From contig CAWJMF010000002.1 in NCBI GenBank assembly GCA_963843945.1, positions 1,302,001-1,366,000 of the forward strand: DNA of 64,000 bases, given 5' to 3'. Positions 36,776 through 46,010 of this stretch are shown here, piece after piece. The notes beneath the pieces are model-generated. The model was given only the letters and a program-made list of their open reading frames with translations, searched no databases and was not told the origin of the DNA. Position numbers and translations under genes: made by a program. Source of the DNA: CAWJMF01 sp963843945. Its GTDB lineage: Bacteria > Vulcanimicrobiota > Vulcanimicrobiia > Vulcanimicrobiales > Vulcanimicrobiaceae. The stretch's first letter is position 1. Every line of letters begins with the position of its first letter.

Positions 36776-36813
36776 CCTCAAGCTAGTGCGTCTACCAATT
36801 TCGCCACTCGCGC
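36730..36813 (-). tRNA. tRNA-Leu (anticodon GAG)
   Basis: An 84-base cloverleaf. The 7-bp acceptor stem pairs GCGCGAG with CTCGCGC, discriminator A. The D arm contains TGGTAGA. The anticodon stem CTAGC/GCTAG encloses loop TTGAGGG with anticodon GAG, which reads CTC and CTT. A long variable arm (CGCCCGCAAGGGCG) marks a class II tRNA, and the T loop is TTCGAGT. CCA is not encoded. Leu GAG isoacceptors usually accompany CTC-rich coding, which fits this GC-rich genome. Confidence 0.96.
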
Positions 36814-36868
36814 GCGGAGGGGTCCGGGGAAACTTCGGTATCGTACCCTTTCGGAAGGGCGGACGCAA

Positions 36869-37796
36869 CTATTTCATGTTGGGGTCGAGGGCGTCGCGCA
36901 GGCCGTCGCCGAGGTAGTTGATGGCGAGCACCGTGACGAGGATGCACAGGCCGGGGAAGATCGCGACCCAGGGCGCGATCGCCATGTTCGACTCGGCGTT
37001 GGCCAGCATGTTGCCCCACGACGCCGTGGGCGGCTGGATGCCGAAGCCGAGAAACGAGAGGGTCGACTCGAGGATGATGACGTTGGCGACCTCGAGCGTG
37101 CCCTGCACGATGATCGGCGCGACGGCGTTGGGCAGCAGGTGGCGGAAGATGATGCGCCCGTCGCGGTTGCCGAGCGCGCGCGCGGCTTCGGCGAACTCTT
37201 TCTCGCGCAGCGAGAGGAACGAGGCGCGCACCAGCCGCGCGACCGGCGGCCACGAAAGGCCGCCGATGATCACGACGATCACGCCGAAGCCGAGCGACGC
37301 CTTGTTCGAGGAGGCCGCGACGATCGCGGTCAGCACGAGCAGCAGCGGCAAGAGCGGGATCGACAAGAACACGTCGGTGACGCGCATGATCGAGTAGTCG
37401 ACCCATCCGCCGTAGTAGCCCGCGATCGCACCGAGCACGGTGCCGATCGTGAGTTCCATCAAGACCGCGAAGAAGGCGACCGTCAGCGAAATCTGCGCGC
37501 CGAACATCAGGCGCGAAAGCAGGTCGCGCCCGATCTCGTCGGTGCCGAGGATGTGGCCCGCGACGCCGGGTGCGAGCGGATAGCCCTGACCAGTGCGCTT
37601 GATCGATGAAGTTCGGATCGGCCGGCGCGAGCCAGTGCGCGAGCACCGCGACCAGCGTGATGCAGCCGAGCACGACGGCGCCGGCGAGCGCGAGACGGTG
37701 GCGCCGGAAGCGCTTCCAAACGCCGTGCCGCTCGATCTGGATTTCATCTTCGACGATCGGCGCGGGAAGGGCGCCGGGGGCGAGCGTCGTTGCCAT
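36869..37796 (-). pseudogene. Peptide/nickel ABC transporter permease, DppC/OppC type, one frameshift
   Basis: The gene reads as about 308 residues once a surplus base near 37,596-37,606 is removed. The first frame gives the cytosolic N-terminus and helix 1 (HRLALAGAVVLGCITLVAVLAHWLAPADPNF). The second gives GTDEIGRDLLSRL, the EAA loop (EFAEAARALGNRDGRIIFRHLLPN) and the C-terminal STLSFLGFGIQPP, all diagnostic for DppC/OppC. It would import peptides with DppB and with ATPases and a binding protein not found in this window. The ATG is 15 bases after the dppB stop. Confidence 0.85.
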
Positions 37797-37811
37797 CTTC
37801 GCGTTCCTCGC

Positions 37812-38787
37812 CTAGTCGTACTTCACGCGCGGGTCGAGCCACGCGTACGCGACGTCGGCGAGCAGATTGAAGAGCACCACCAGGAACGAGACCATCATCA
37901 GGTAGCCCATCAGCAGCGAGAAGTCGAACTGGCCGAGCGCGTTGATAGAAGAGCCGGCCCATCCCCGGCCAGGCGAAGATCGACTCGGTGACGATCGCGC
38001 CGGCAACGAGGCCGGGCAGGGACAGGGCGACGATCGTCACGAGCGGGATCAGCGCGTTCTTGAGGCCGTGGCGCAGGACGACCTGCGCGCGGTTCAGTCC
38101 CTTGGCCGCCGCGGTCCGCATGTAGTCGGTGCGAATGACCTCGAGCATCGAGCTGCGCATGAAGCGGCTCCAGGTCGCGATGCCGAGCAGACTCAAGACC
38201 GACCGCGGGCAGGATCAAGTGCTCGATCCGGTCGCCCAAATCGAAATCGTCGCATCGACGAGATGCCGGCCGACGGCAAGGCGATATGGTAGCCGAACGC
38301 GGTGATGCCGGCGACCGCGAACGCGAGCTGCATCATCAGCGCGAACCAGAAGACCGGCATCGATTGCCCGAAAAACGCGAACGTCGTGATCGCGTAATCG
38401 ATCGGAGAGTACGGCTTGAGCGCCGCGATGATCCCGAAGGTCACCCCGATCGCAAGCGAGATGAGAAAGCGAGGTTCCAATCAAGAGCAACGTCGCGGGC
38501 AGCCGCTCGAGGATGGCGGTGAGCACCGGCTCGGAGTTCGAGGTCGAATAGCCGAGGTCGCCGGTCAGCACTTTGCTAAGCCAGGCGAAGTACTGCACGT
38601 AGACCGGCCGGTCCAGTCCGAAGTTGTGCTTGAGCCGGATGATGTCGGCTTGCGTGATGTGCGGATTCTGCAGGTACGGCGCGAGCGGACCGCCCGGCGC
38701 GTTATGCAAGATATAGAAGAGGATCACCGAGATAAGCAGGAGCAGCGGAATCGCTTGAATGCTCCGGCGCACGACGTAATTGAACAG
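37812..38787 (-). pseudogene. Peptide ABC transporter permease, DppB/OppB type, at least four frameshifts
   Basis: Fragments in all three frames line up into one DppB-like permease of about 323 residues: RRSIQAIPLLLLISVILFY, DRPVYVQYFAWLSKVLTGDLG, ERLPATLLLIGT, then ISLAIGVTFGIIAAL, GDRIEHLILPAVGL, SLLGIATWSRFMRSSMLEV (EAA loop) and the C-terminus LNLLADVAYAWLDPRVKYD-like. Frame changes occur near 38,464-38,469, 38,249-38,258, 38,190-38,199 and 37,941-37,947, each repaired by deleting one base. No ATG/GTG/TTG precedes the first strand; CTG at 38,787 or GTG at 38,772 are the candidates. Either the sequence is faulty or the gene is dead. Confidence 0.82.
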
Positions 38788-38822
38788 CGTTCACGCCCTC
38801 CGGCGCGTAGGAGTCCGCGAGT

Positions 38823-39653
38823 TTAGGGTGCTGCGGCCGGTATTCCTGTGAGACCGAGCAAGGCCCGGGCCTCGTCGGGCGTCGCGACCGGCCGGCCGAG
38901 TTCCCCGGCGACGCGCGCCACGCGCGCCACGAGTTCCTCGTTCGAGGCGAGCCGCCCCTTCGTATAATAGATGTTGTCCTCGAGGCCGACCCGCACGTGG
39001 CCGCCCATCGCGATCGCGACCGCCGCCAGGGGCAACTGGTCCCGGCCGACGCCGGCGACCGACCAGGTGCAGCCGGCCGGCAGATCCCGGACGAGATCGA
39101 CGAGGTGCGGAACGCTCGCGTCGAGGCCGCCCGGCACGCCCAGTACGAAATCGAAGTGCTGGGGAAACTCCAGGAGCCCTTCGGTCGCCAGCCGCTTCGC
39201 GTTGGCGAGGTGGCCCGCGTCGAAGATCTCGAGTTCGGGCCGGACGCCGTAACGGCGCATCTCGCGCAAGATTCCGCGCATGAGCGGGAAGCCGTTCTCG
39301 AAAATCTCCTCGCCGAAGTTGACCGTCCCGCAGGTGAGCGTCGCCATTTCAGGCGCGAGCGCGAGCGGGGCGGCACGCTCGGCGGCACTCATTCCGATCG
39401 CGCCGCCGGTCGTGAACTGCACGATGAGGTCGCTCTCGCGCCGGATCGCTGCGAGAGCCTCGGCAAAGCGCGCCGGGTCGCTCGTGTTCGTGCCGTCGTC
39501 GTTGCGGCAGTGCACGTGGATGATCGACGCGCCTGCTTCCCGGCAGCGCGCCGCGGTCCGCCCCAGTTGCGCCGGCGTTACAGGGAGATGCGGCGTCTGA
39601 GCGGGCGTCAGCTCGGCGCCGACGGCCGCGACGGTGAGGATGAGCGGCTGCAT
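38823..39653 (-). CDS. BKACE family (DUF849) beta-keto acid cleavage enzyme
   Basis: A 276-residue TIM-barrel enzyme of the beta-keto acid cleavage (Kce/BKACE) family, which condenses a beta-keto acid with acetyl-CoA to give acetoacetate and a new CoA ester. The zinc ligands His46 and His48 (IIHVHCRNDDG) and Glu225 (VGLEDNIYY) are present, as is the QFTTGG strand. Family members act on 3-keto-5-aminohexanoate (lysine fermentation), dehydrocarnitine and others, so the substrate is open. It precedes the broken peptide permease genes in the same direction, and lies 7 kb from the KamB/KamC pair. Confidence 0.9.
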   Translation of the reverse strand: MQPLILTVAAVGAELTPAQTPHLPVTPAQLGRTAARCREAGASIIHVHCRNDDGTNTSDPARFAEALAAIRRESDLIVQFTTGGAIGMSAAERAAPLALAPEMATLTCGTVNFGEEIFENGFPLMRGILREMRRYGVRPELEIFDAGHLANAKRLATEGLLEFPQHFDFVLGVPGGLDASVPHLVDLVRDLPAGCTWSVAGVGRDQLPLAAVAIAMGGHVRVGLEDNIYYTKGRLASNEELVARVARVAGELGRPVATPDEARALLGLTGIPAAAP

Positions 39654-39669
39654 GCCTGACGCTTGGCAG

Positions 39670-39849
39670 TCCCGGGCCTCTTCCCCCCTTGGACTAGCCG
39701 CTCACATCCCAGAGAGCCCGCACCCGCGCGCGAGGAGCGCCGCAGTTGGAGAGCAAACGAGGCGGGCGAGAGGCCGGAATGTATCCCGGCGTTCTCATTT
39801 CCGCATTTCCCACTTCTCACTCGATCTTCCGCGCCTGCAAAGCCGGATC
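39670..39849 (+). promoter_or_regulatory. Leader of first S53 gene, duplicated upstream of the second
   Basis: This non-coding stretch aligns over its full length with 41,890-42,063. Nearly identical cores are CTTGGACTA, CGCGAGGAGC, GGAGAGCAAACGAG, GAGGCCGG followed by ATGT-TCCC, and AAAGCCGGATCGTGAG around the start codon. Between the cores the two copies have diverged. Preservation of several short blocks suggests a regulated promoter or structured 5' UTR rather than simple recent duplication. I could not match it to a known riboswitch. Confidence 0.6.
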
Positions 39850-41821
39850 GTGAGGCTGAACTTGAGACCGATTCAAATCGTAGCAGGGATCGCGGCCGCG
39901 TCCCTGTTCGTAGCGCCACTCGCGGGCGTTGCTTCCGCCGCTGCGCCGTCGAAGGCGCAAATTCATATCGGGCCCGCGCCGCAGATCCCGCACATGACGG
40001 CCGCCAAGGTGGCCGCGATGCGCTCGCAGCTGCTCCCGTTCGCCGGCTATGCCAAGGCGACACAGCCCGTCAAGGTGATGGTCCATCTCCCGCTGCGCAA
40101 TAAGGCGGAACTCCAATCGCTGGCCGCGCAGATGGCGCTGCCGGGTTCGCCGCTCTTCCACAAGTTCCTGACGCGCGAGCAATTCAGCGCGCGCTATGCG
40201 CCGCTCGCTTCGGACATGCAAACCGCGGCCGCCGCGCTGCATGCGGGCGGACTCACCGTCACCAAGATGGACCGCCAGTTCATCTACGCCACGGCGCCCG
40301 CTTCGACCATGGAACGTTTCTTCGGCACGAAGATGGGCCTCGTCCGCGACGGCACGAGCCAGATCATGCACGTCGACGCGCGCACGCCGATCGCGATGCC
40401 GGCGGCGCTTTCCAAGCTCAACGCGAAAATCATCGGCCTCAACGCGCGCCCGAATTTCCATCCGGATCACCTCGCGCTGAGCAAGCACGGGATGCGGTTT
40501 TTCCGGGGACAGAACGGTCACAAGAGCAACTTGCATCCGACGGCGTTCTTCGGACAGTACGGGCCGTATTTTCCGGCCGAACTGCTGCAGGCGTACGGCG
40601 AGCCGGCTTTCAACGTCGCAAACGGTGCAGGCACCTCGATTGCGATCGTCGGCTACTCGGACTCGACCGATTACGACAATCAAAGCTTGTGGTGCTATTA
40701 CGGTCTCGGCGCGGGCTGCGCGGGCGGCACGCTGGGCAATTATCCGACGGTGAATCACATCGAGAACGTCGGGTCGATCCCGCCGAACGAAGACGACAAC
40801 GGCCTCGAAGCGTCGCTCGACGCCCAGATGGCGGGCGGCAGCGCCCCGGGCGCGATCATCGACCAGTACGCCTCGGACGCGGTCTCGAACTTCGGGTTCC
40901 TCGACACCTACGCGTACATCGCGAACAATAGCCTCGAGAACTACGTCACGACGTCGTATTCTCAGTGCGAACTCTACTACTATTACGGGCTGATCCCGTT
41001 CTATTACGTCGAGGCCTACGACGACACGTTCCTCCAGGGCGCGGCCGAAGGGGTCAGCTGGATCGCTTCCTCGGGCGACAACGGCGCCTTTGGATGTTAC
41101 CCGGGCACCGGCGACGCCAGCGACTTGTCGGTCAACGTGCTCGCATCCGACCCGAACGTCACCGGCGTCGGAGGAACGACCCTCCTCGACACCTCGTCGT
41201 TCGATAGCGGCTACGGCACCGGCTACAATTACGAGCAGTCGTCGTCGTACGGTCCCATAGTTTGGGGCTCCGGCGGCGGCTATAGCGTCCTCTTCGAGAC
41301 CCCCGACTACCAACAGTACATTGGGATCCCCGACGGGGGGTTACGCAGCATCCGGGAGCACCGTACGGTTTCGGCCGGCTCGTTCCGGACGTCTCGATGC
41401 ACATGGGTGGGCCGGAAGCATCCTGCTCTCCTAATCCCAGCTGCTTTAGCTCCGACTGGATCTTCAGCTCGCTTTACGGCGGATTCGTTGCACTAATCGG
41501 CACCAGCGCCGCTGCTCCGGAGTTCGCGGCGTATGAAGCGGAACTCGTCACCGGCTTCAACGCAGCCGGCGGCGGGCAGAACCCGTACCTCGGCAATGCC
41601 AACTACTTCTATTACGAGACGTGGGAAGGCAACGGCTACGGCACGACGACGTTTTCAATCAGTACATCTGCGGCGACAACTTCGCATATAGCACGGCTTG
41701 CGGACCGGGCTACAACGAAGTCCTCGGATTGGGTACGCCCAAATTCCAAGGCACCCTCAGCTTGTATCCACTTTCACCGATCCCGTCAGCGGGCGACACC
41801 TTCACGGCAAGCAATCCCTAG
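39850..41821 (+). pseudogene. S53 (sedolisin/kumamolisin-like) peptidase 1, three frameshifts
   Basis: About 656 residues when joined: signal peptide (1-31), pro-domain (about 55-215, with GTKMGLVRDG and AARYAPL-like repeats), then the catalytic domain. Catalytic residues are Glu320 and Asp324 in GLEASLDAQM, Asp in SSGDNGAFG and Ser in IGTSAAAPEF. S53 peptidases are secreted acid-active serine-carboxyl endopeptidases that self-activate. Frame breaks are at the G6 run 41,335-41,340 (one surplus G), near 41,361-41,367 (one surplus) and near 41,650-41,652 (one missing). The GTG start follows a leader shared with the second copy. Confidence 0.85.
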
Positions 41822-41835
41822 TTAGTCAGCGACTC

Positions 41836-41867
41836 AAAGGCGCCGGCGAGCGATCGCCGGCGCCTTT
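41836..41867 (+). terminator. Terminator hairpin after S53 gene 1
   Basis: A perfect 14-bp inverted repeat (arms 41,836-41,849 and 41,854-41,867, GCGA loop) lies 15 bases after the stop codon. The 3' arm ends in TTT but no long T-tract follows. Its position between tandem genes makes it a likely terminator or mRNA-stabilising hairpin. Confidence 0.75.
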
Positions 41868-41889
41868 CCCATTCCCGCTAGGCGGGTCC

Positions 41890-42063
41890 CGGCAATCTTC
41901 CCCTCTTGGACTATCCGGTCACACCCCATAAGGGCCGTCCGAGCTCGCGAGGAGCACCCGCATCGGAGAGCAAACGAGCCAAGCGGGAGGCCGGGATGTG
42001 TCCCAGCACTTCGGTTTTTGCATTATCCACTCACTTCGTTTCTTCCGAGCCTAAAGCCGGATC
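41890..42063 (+). promoter_or_regulatory. Leader of second S53 gene, homologous to that of the first
   Basis: This is the second copy of the conserved leader. It shares the same ordered blocks (CTTGGACTA, CGCGAGGAGC, GGAGAGCAAACGAG, GGAGGCCGGGATGT, AAAGCCGGATCGTGAG) with variable spacers. Both copies are followed directly by the GTG start of an S53 gene. The third S53 gene lacks it and has a plain GGAGGT ribosome site instead. Confidence 0.6.
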
Positions 42064-44020
42064 GTGAGGTTGCTCTTGAGACCACACCAGATCGTGGCAG
42101 GGATCGCGGCCGCAGCGCTTCTTGCAGCGCCCCTGTCGGGCGTTGCCTCTGCGTCTGCCACCACAACTCGCGGCGTAGCGGGACACCTGTCGACCGCGCA
42201 GATCGCCGCCCTGCACGCAAAAATGCTTCCATTCGTCGGTTACGCTAAGCCGACTCAGCCCATCAACTTCCTCGTGCACCTTCCTCTCCGGAACAAGGCT
42301 GAGGCCGTCAAGCTCGCCGCGCAAATGTCGACGCCGAAGTCGGCCATGTACCACAAATGGTTGACGCCGGCGCAATTCGCGCAACGCTACGGGCCGTCGC
42401 AAGCCGACTTGCAGAGCGCTGCGTCGGTTCTGCGAGCTGCCGGTTTCACCGTCGGCAAGATCGACATTCAGAACGTTCACGCGAGCGGAACGACTGCCAA
42501 GATCGAGAGCTTCTTCGGCACGCGGATGGGCATCGTGCGCGACGCGGCCAGCCGCGCCAACCACGTTGACGCTCGCACCCCGGTGAACGTACCCGCTTCC
42601 TTGACGCGGCTCAACGCGCACGTCATCGGGCTGAGCGCGGTCCCGAACTTCCACTACAATCACGTCGCCGTCAAGAATGCCGGCAGGCCGCAAGCCTTCG
42701 CCAAAGGCCTGAAGAGCCAGAAGCTGCATACCAATGCATGGGGCGGCCCTCTCGGCCCGTACTTCACCGCGGAGCTGCTGCAGACGTACGGCGAACCGGA
42801 CTTCACCTTCGCAAACGGTACCGGCATGCACATCGGAATCGTCGGCTACTCGGATTCAACCGACATCAGCAATGAGATCTATTGGAGCTACGAGGGCATC
42901 GGTCCGGGCAACGCCTTCGGCGGCACGTATGCTGACTATCCGACGGTGAACCACTACGACTTCACCGGTTCGGTCCCGCCGAACACCGACGGAACGAGCG
43001 CCGAAGCCGACCTCGACGCCCAAATGGCGGGCGGCAGCGCGCTGGGCGCGACGATCGATCAATATGCGGCCGATGAAGCCGGCAACTTCGGTTTCCTCGA
43101 CGCCTACTCGTACATCGCCAACGCCGACGTCGACGACATTATCACGACCTCGTACAGCGAGTGCGAACTCGACTACGTGTATCGGTTACGTGCCTTTCTA
43201 CTTGCTGCAGGCCTACGACGACACGTGGCTCCAGGGCAGCATGCAGGGCCAAACCTGGCTGTTCTCGTCCGGCGACAACGGCGCGTACGGTTGCGCCTAT
43301 GAGGGCGATTACAGCGACCTCGCGACTTCCGCGCTGGCAGCCGACCCGAACGTCACCGGCGTCGGCGGAACGACGCAGCTCACCACGACCTACTTCGACA
43401 ACGGGTACGGAACGGGATACGGCGCGGAATCGTCGGCCTCGGAACCCGATTACCTCTGGGGATCCGGCGGCGGCGTCAGCCTCCTCTTCACGACCCCAGG
43501 GTTCCAGACCGCAATCGGGCTCGATCCGGGCACGGTCAACGGCACCTACGGCGCGCCGTACGGAACCGGACGCCAAGTCCCCGATATCGCGATGCACATG
43601 GGCGGACTCGTGCGGCCGTTCACCTCGGATTGGGTTTACACCCCATACTATGGCGGCTGGGCCGCACTCGTCGGAACGAGCGCGTCTTCTCCGGAGCTGG
43701 CCGGCTGGATCGCCGACGGCGTGACGGGGGTCAACGCCTCGATCGGCGCGAGCGGCGGCTTCCGCGTCGGGCAGATCAACAACCTGTTCTACTACGAACA
43801 GGCCATCGGGCTCGGCACGGTCGCCTTCAACCAGTTCATCCCGGGCGACAACCTGTACACCTACTACAACCCGGGCTCGTACTGCCCGGTCGGCTGCGTC
43901 AACTCGCCCGGCTACAATCAGGTCATCGGGGTGGGCACGCCCAACTTCAACAACCTGATGGGTATCCTGGGCTTGACCTATCCGCACGCGCAGGATTCGA
44001 TCACACCTAGCAACCCGTAG
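42064..44020 (+). pseudogene. S53 (sedolisin/kumamolisin-like) peptidase 2, one frameshift
   Basis: About 651 residues when joined: signal peptide, pro-domain and catalytic domain, similar along its whole length to the first copy. The catalytic set is present: Glu and Asp in SAEADLDAQM, Asp in SSGDNGAYG, Ser in VGTSASSPEL. The break is near 43,177-43,181, where one surplus base separates SECELDY from GYVPFYLLQAYDDTWLQG. Everything on both sides is intact, so the enzyme may well be functional in the real genome. The product should be a secreted acid-active endopeptidase. Confidence 0.87.
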
Positions 44021-44048
44021 CAGAAATTCGGGTCGCCTAAAGGCAAAC

Positions 44049-44082
44049 AAGAAGCGCCGGCGAGGACTCGCCGGCGCTTCTT
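44049..44082 (+). terminator. Terminator hairpin after S53 gene 2
   Basis: A perfect 16-bp inverted repeat (arms 44,049-44,064 and 44,067-44,082) centred on GGCGAGGACTCGCC, 28 bases after the stop. It shares the GCGCCGGCGA core with the hairpin after the first S53 gene, so the terminators appear to have been duplicated with the genes. Confidence 0.75.
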
Positions 44083-44113
44083 GGCTTAGGGCGCACATTT
44101 CCGGAGGTACACC

Positions 44114-45985
44114 GTGAGAGCCACTCAGCTCGTGGCCGGCATCGCCGCCGCTTCGTTCTTCAGCGCCCCGTTCGGGGCCGCCGCGTCGGTCGCGCGCGTT
44201 CAGCCGAGCCCGGCCGAAGTCGCCGCGGTGCGCGCGCGCGAGCTTCCCTTTCTCGGCTACGCGAAGCCGGGACAAGCGGTGAACCTGCTCGTGCACCTGC
44301 CGCTGCGCAACCGAAGCGAAGCGGTCGCGCTGGCGGCCGGACTCGCGACGCCGCACTCCGCGCTCTATCACCGCTGGCTGACCCCGGCACAGTTTGCCGC
44401 GCGCTACGCGCCGCTCCGCTCCGACATGCAGAGTGCGGCCGCAACGCTGCGCGCTGCAGGCTTCGCGGTGGGCCGGATCGACTCGCAATTCATCCACGTC
44501 AGCGCGCCGGTCGCCACTATCGAGCGCACATTTACGACGAAGATGGGACTCGTGCGCGACGGAAGCCGCGTGCACGTCGACGCGCGCACGCCCGTCACGC
44601 TGCCGGCCGCACTCCGGCGGCTCGGCGCCGCGGTGGTCGGGCTCAACGCTTTGCCGCCGATGTACGCGGACGGCGCGCGCGGCCCCGTCGTGCGGACCTT
44701 CAAGCATCGGGCGCTCTCGGCTCGCACTCCGCGTCCGGCGGCGCTCAACGGGACGACCGGACCCTACTATCCGGGCGAACTGCTGCAAGCCTACGGCGAA
44801 CCGTCGTACACCTGGGCCAACGGCTTCGGCGACTCGATCGCAATCGTCGGCTACTCCGATTCCAGCGACGCCGACAATCAGGCCTTGTGGTGCTACTACG
44901 GACTCGGGCCGTCCTCCGGAAGCTGCGGGAGCGTCCCGTTTCCCGTCATCAATCACCTCGAGTTCCCCGGTTCGATTCCACCCGAAACGAACGTCACGGA
45001 AGACGCCTTCGTCGCGAGCGAAGCCGCCCAAATGATCGGCGGCAGCGCGCCCGGCGCGACGATCGACCAGTACGCCGCGGACGCCGTTTCGAGCTTCGGC
45101 TTTCTCGACGCGTTTTCGTACATCGTCAACTACAGTCAAGAAGACGTCATCGCGACGCCCTATAGCAACTGCGAGCTCGACTATCTCTCGGGCGAAAACC
45201 AGCTGCTGCTCCAGATCTACGACGATACGTTTCTGCAAGGAAGCATGCAGGGAGAAACCTGGCTCTTCTCGTCGGGCAACACGAGCAATTACGCGTGCTG
45301 GCAGTTCTATAAGAGCGCCGGCCCGACGGTCTCGGCGCTGGCGGCCGACCCCAACGTCACCGGCGTCGGCGGAACGACGCTGCTCACCACGAGTTCGGTC
45401 TCGACCGATCTCAACACGACCTACGTAAGCGAAAGCTCGATGACGACGCCCGTCTCGAGCGGCTTCGGTACGTGGGGTTCGGGCGGCGGCGCGAGCCAAA
45501 TCTTCGCGGCTCCCGAATTTCAAACCGCAATCGGTCTGCCCTCAGGCGGCGGCCGCCAAGTTCCCGACATCGCCATGCACATGGGCGCACCCAACGTCAC
45601 CAACTTCAGCTCGGACGTGGTCTGCTTCGACGGTGCTTGCGGCGAAGGCTACGGCACCGCCGAGTCGGTGGCCGAGTTCGCCGCCTGGATCGCCGAAGGC
45701 GTCACCGCGGTCAACGCCGGCGTCGGGGCGAAGGGCGGCTTCCCCGTCGGCAACATCAACAATTTGCTCTACTACGAACAGGCGATCGGCGAAGGCAACA
45801 CCGTCTACAACCAGTTCGTTCCGTCGAGCAATCTCTCGATCACCTACAACCCGCCCGGCACGGGTCCGGCAGGTTACAATCAAATCATCGGGCTCGGCAC
45901 GCCGAAGTTAGCCGCGCTGTACGCGCTCATCGGGCTCGGCGGATACCAAGCCGCGGGGAACCTGATGAGTCCCAGCAACCCCTAG
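44114..45985 (+). CDS. S53-family pseudopeptidase (paralogue 3, catalytic residues lost)
   Basis: An intact 623-residue protein: signal peptide (1-24), pro-domain (about 45-190) and S53 catalytic-type domain. It aligns well with the other two copies but lacks every catalytic residue. By eye the Glu and Asp of E-x-x-x-D are Val300 and Ala304 (FVASEAAQM), the Asp of SSGDNG is Asn389 (SSGNTS) and the Ser of GTS is Ala516 (GTAESVAEF). The fold-determining Gly/Pro/Tyr positions around them are kept. It is thus probably a secreted non-proteolytic binding protein, inhibitor or decoy. GGAGGT lies five bases before the GTG start. Of the three, only this gene has an undamaged frame. Confidence 0.85.
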   Translation: MRATQLVAGIAAASFFSAPFGAAASVARVQPSPAEVAAVRARELPFLGYAKPGQAVNLLVHLPLRNRSEAVALAAGLATPHSALYHRWLTPAQFAARYAPLRSDMQSAAATLRAAGFAVGRIDSQFIHVSAPVATIERTFTTKMGLVRDGSRVHVDARTPVTLPAALRRLGAAVVGLNALPPMYADGARGPVVRTFKHRALSARTPRPAALNGTTGPYYPGELLQAYGEPSYTWANGFGDSIAIVGYSDSSDADNQALWCYYGLGPSSGSCGSVPFPVINHLEFPGSIPPETNVTEDAFVASEAAQMIGGSAPGATIDQYAADAVSSFGFLDAFSYIVNYSQEDVIATPYSNCELDYLSGENQLLLQIYDDTFLQGSMQGETWLFSSGNTSNYACWQFYKSAGPTVSALAADPNVTGVGGTTLLTTSSVSTDLNTTYVSESSMTTPVSSGFGTWGSGGGASQIFAAPEFQTAIGLPSGGGRQVPDIAMHMGAPNVTNFSSDVVCFDGACGEGYGTAESVAEFAAWIAEGVTAVNAGVGAKGGFPVGNINNLLYYEQAIGEGNTVYNQFVPSSNLSITYNPPGTGPAGYNQIIGLGTPKLAALYALIGLGGYQAAGNLMSPSNP

Positions 45986-46010
45986 CGCGCGTTGCGGAGC
46001 GCTCGCCTCG

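Noticed and set aside
39670..42063. c-di-GMP, c-di-AMP (ydaO) or SAM riboswitch upstream of the S53 genes
   Set aside because: GCAAAC and GGCCGGGATG recall parts of some consensus sequences, but the ordered conserved blocks of those riboswitches are missing. I report it only as an unassigned leader.
43142..45523. 793-codon open frame on the minus strand, antisense to S53 genes 2 and 3
   Set aside because: Arg/Val-rich shadow of GC-rich coding on the plus strand. It has no domain, and both plus-strand genes are clear S53 proteins with signal peptides.
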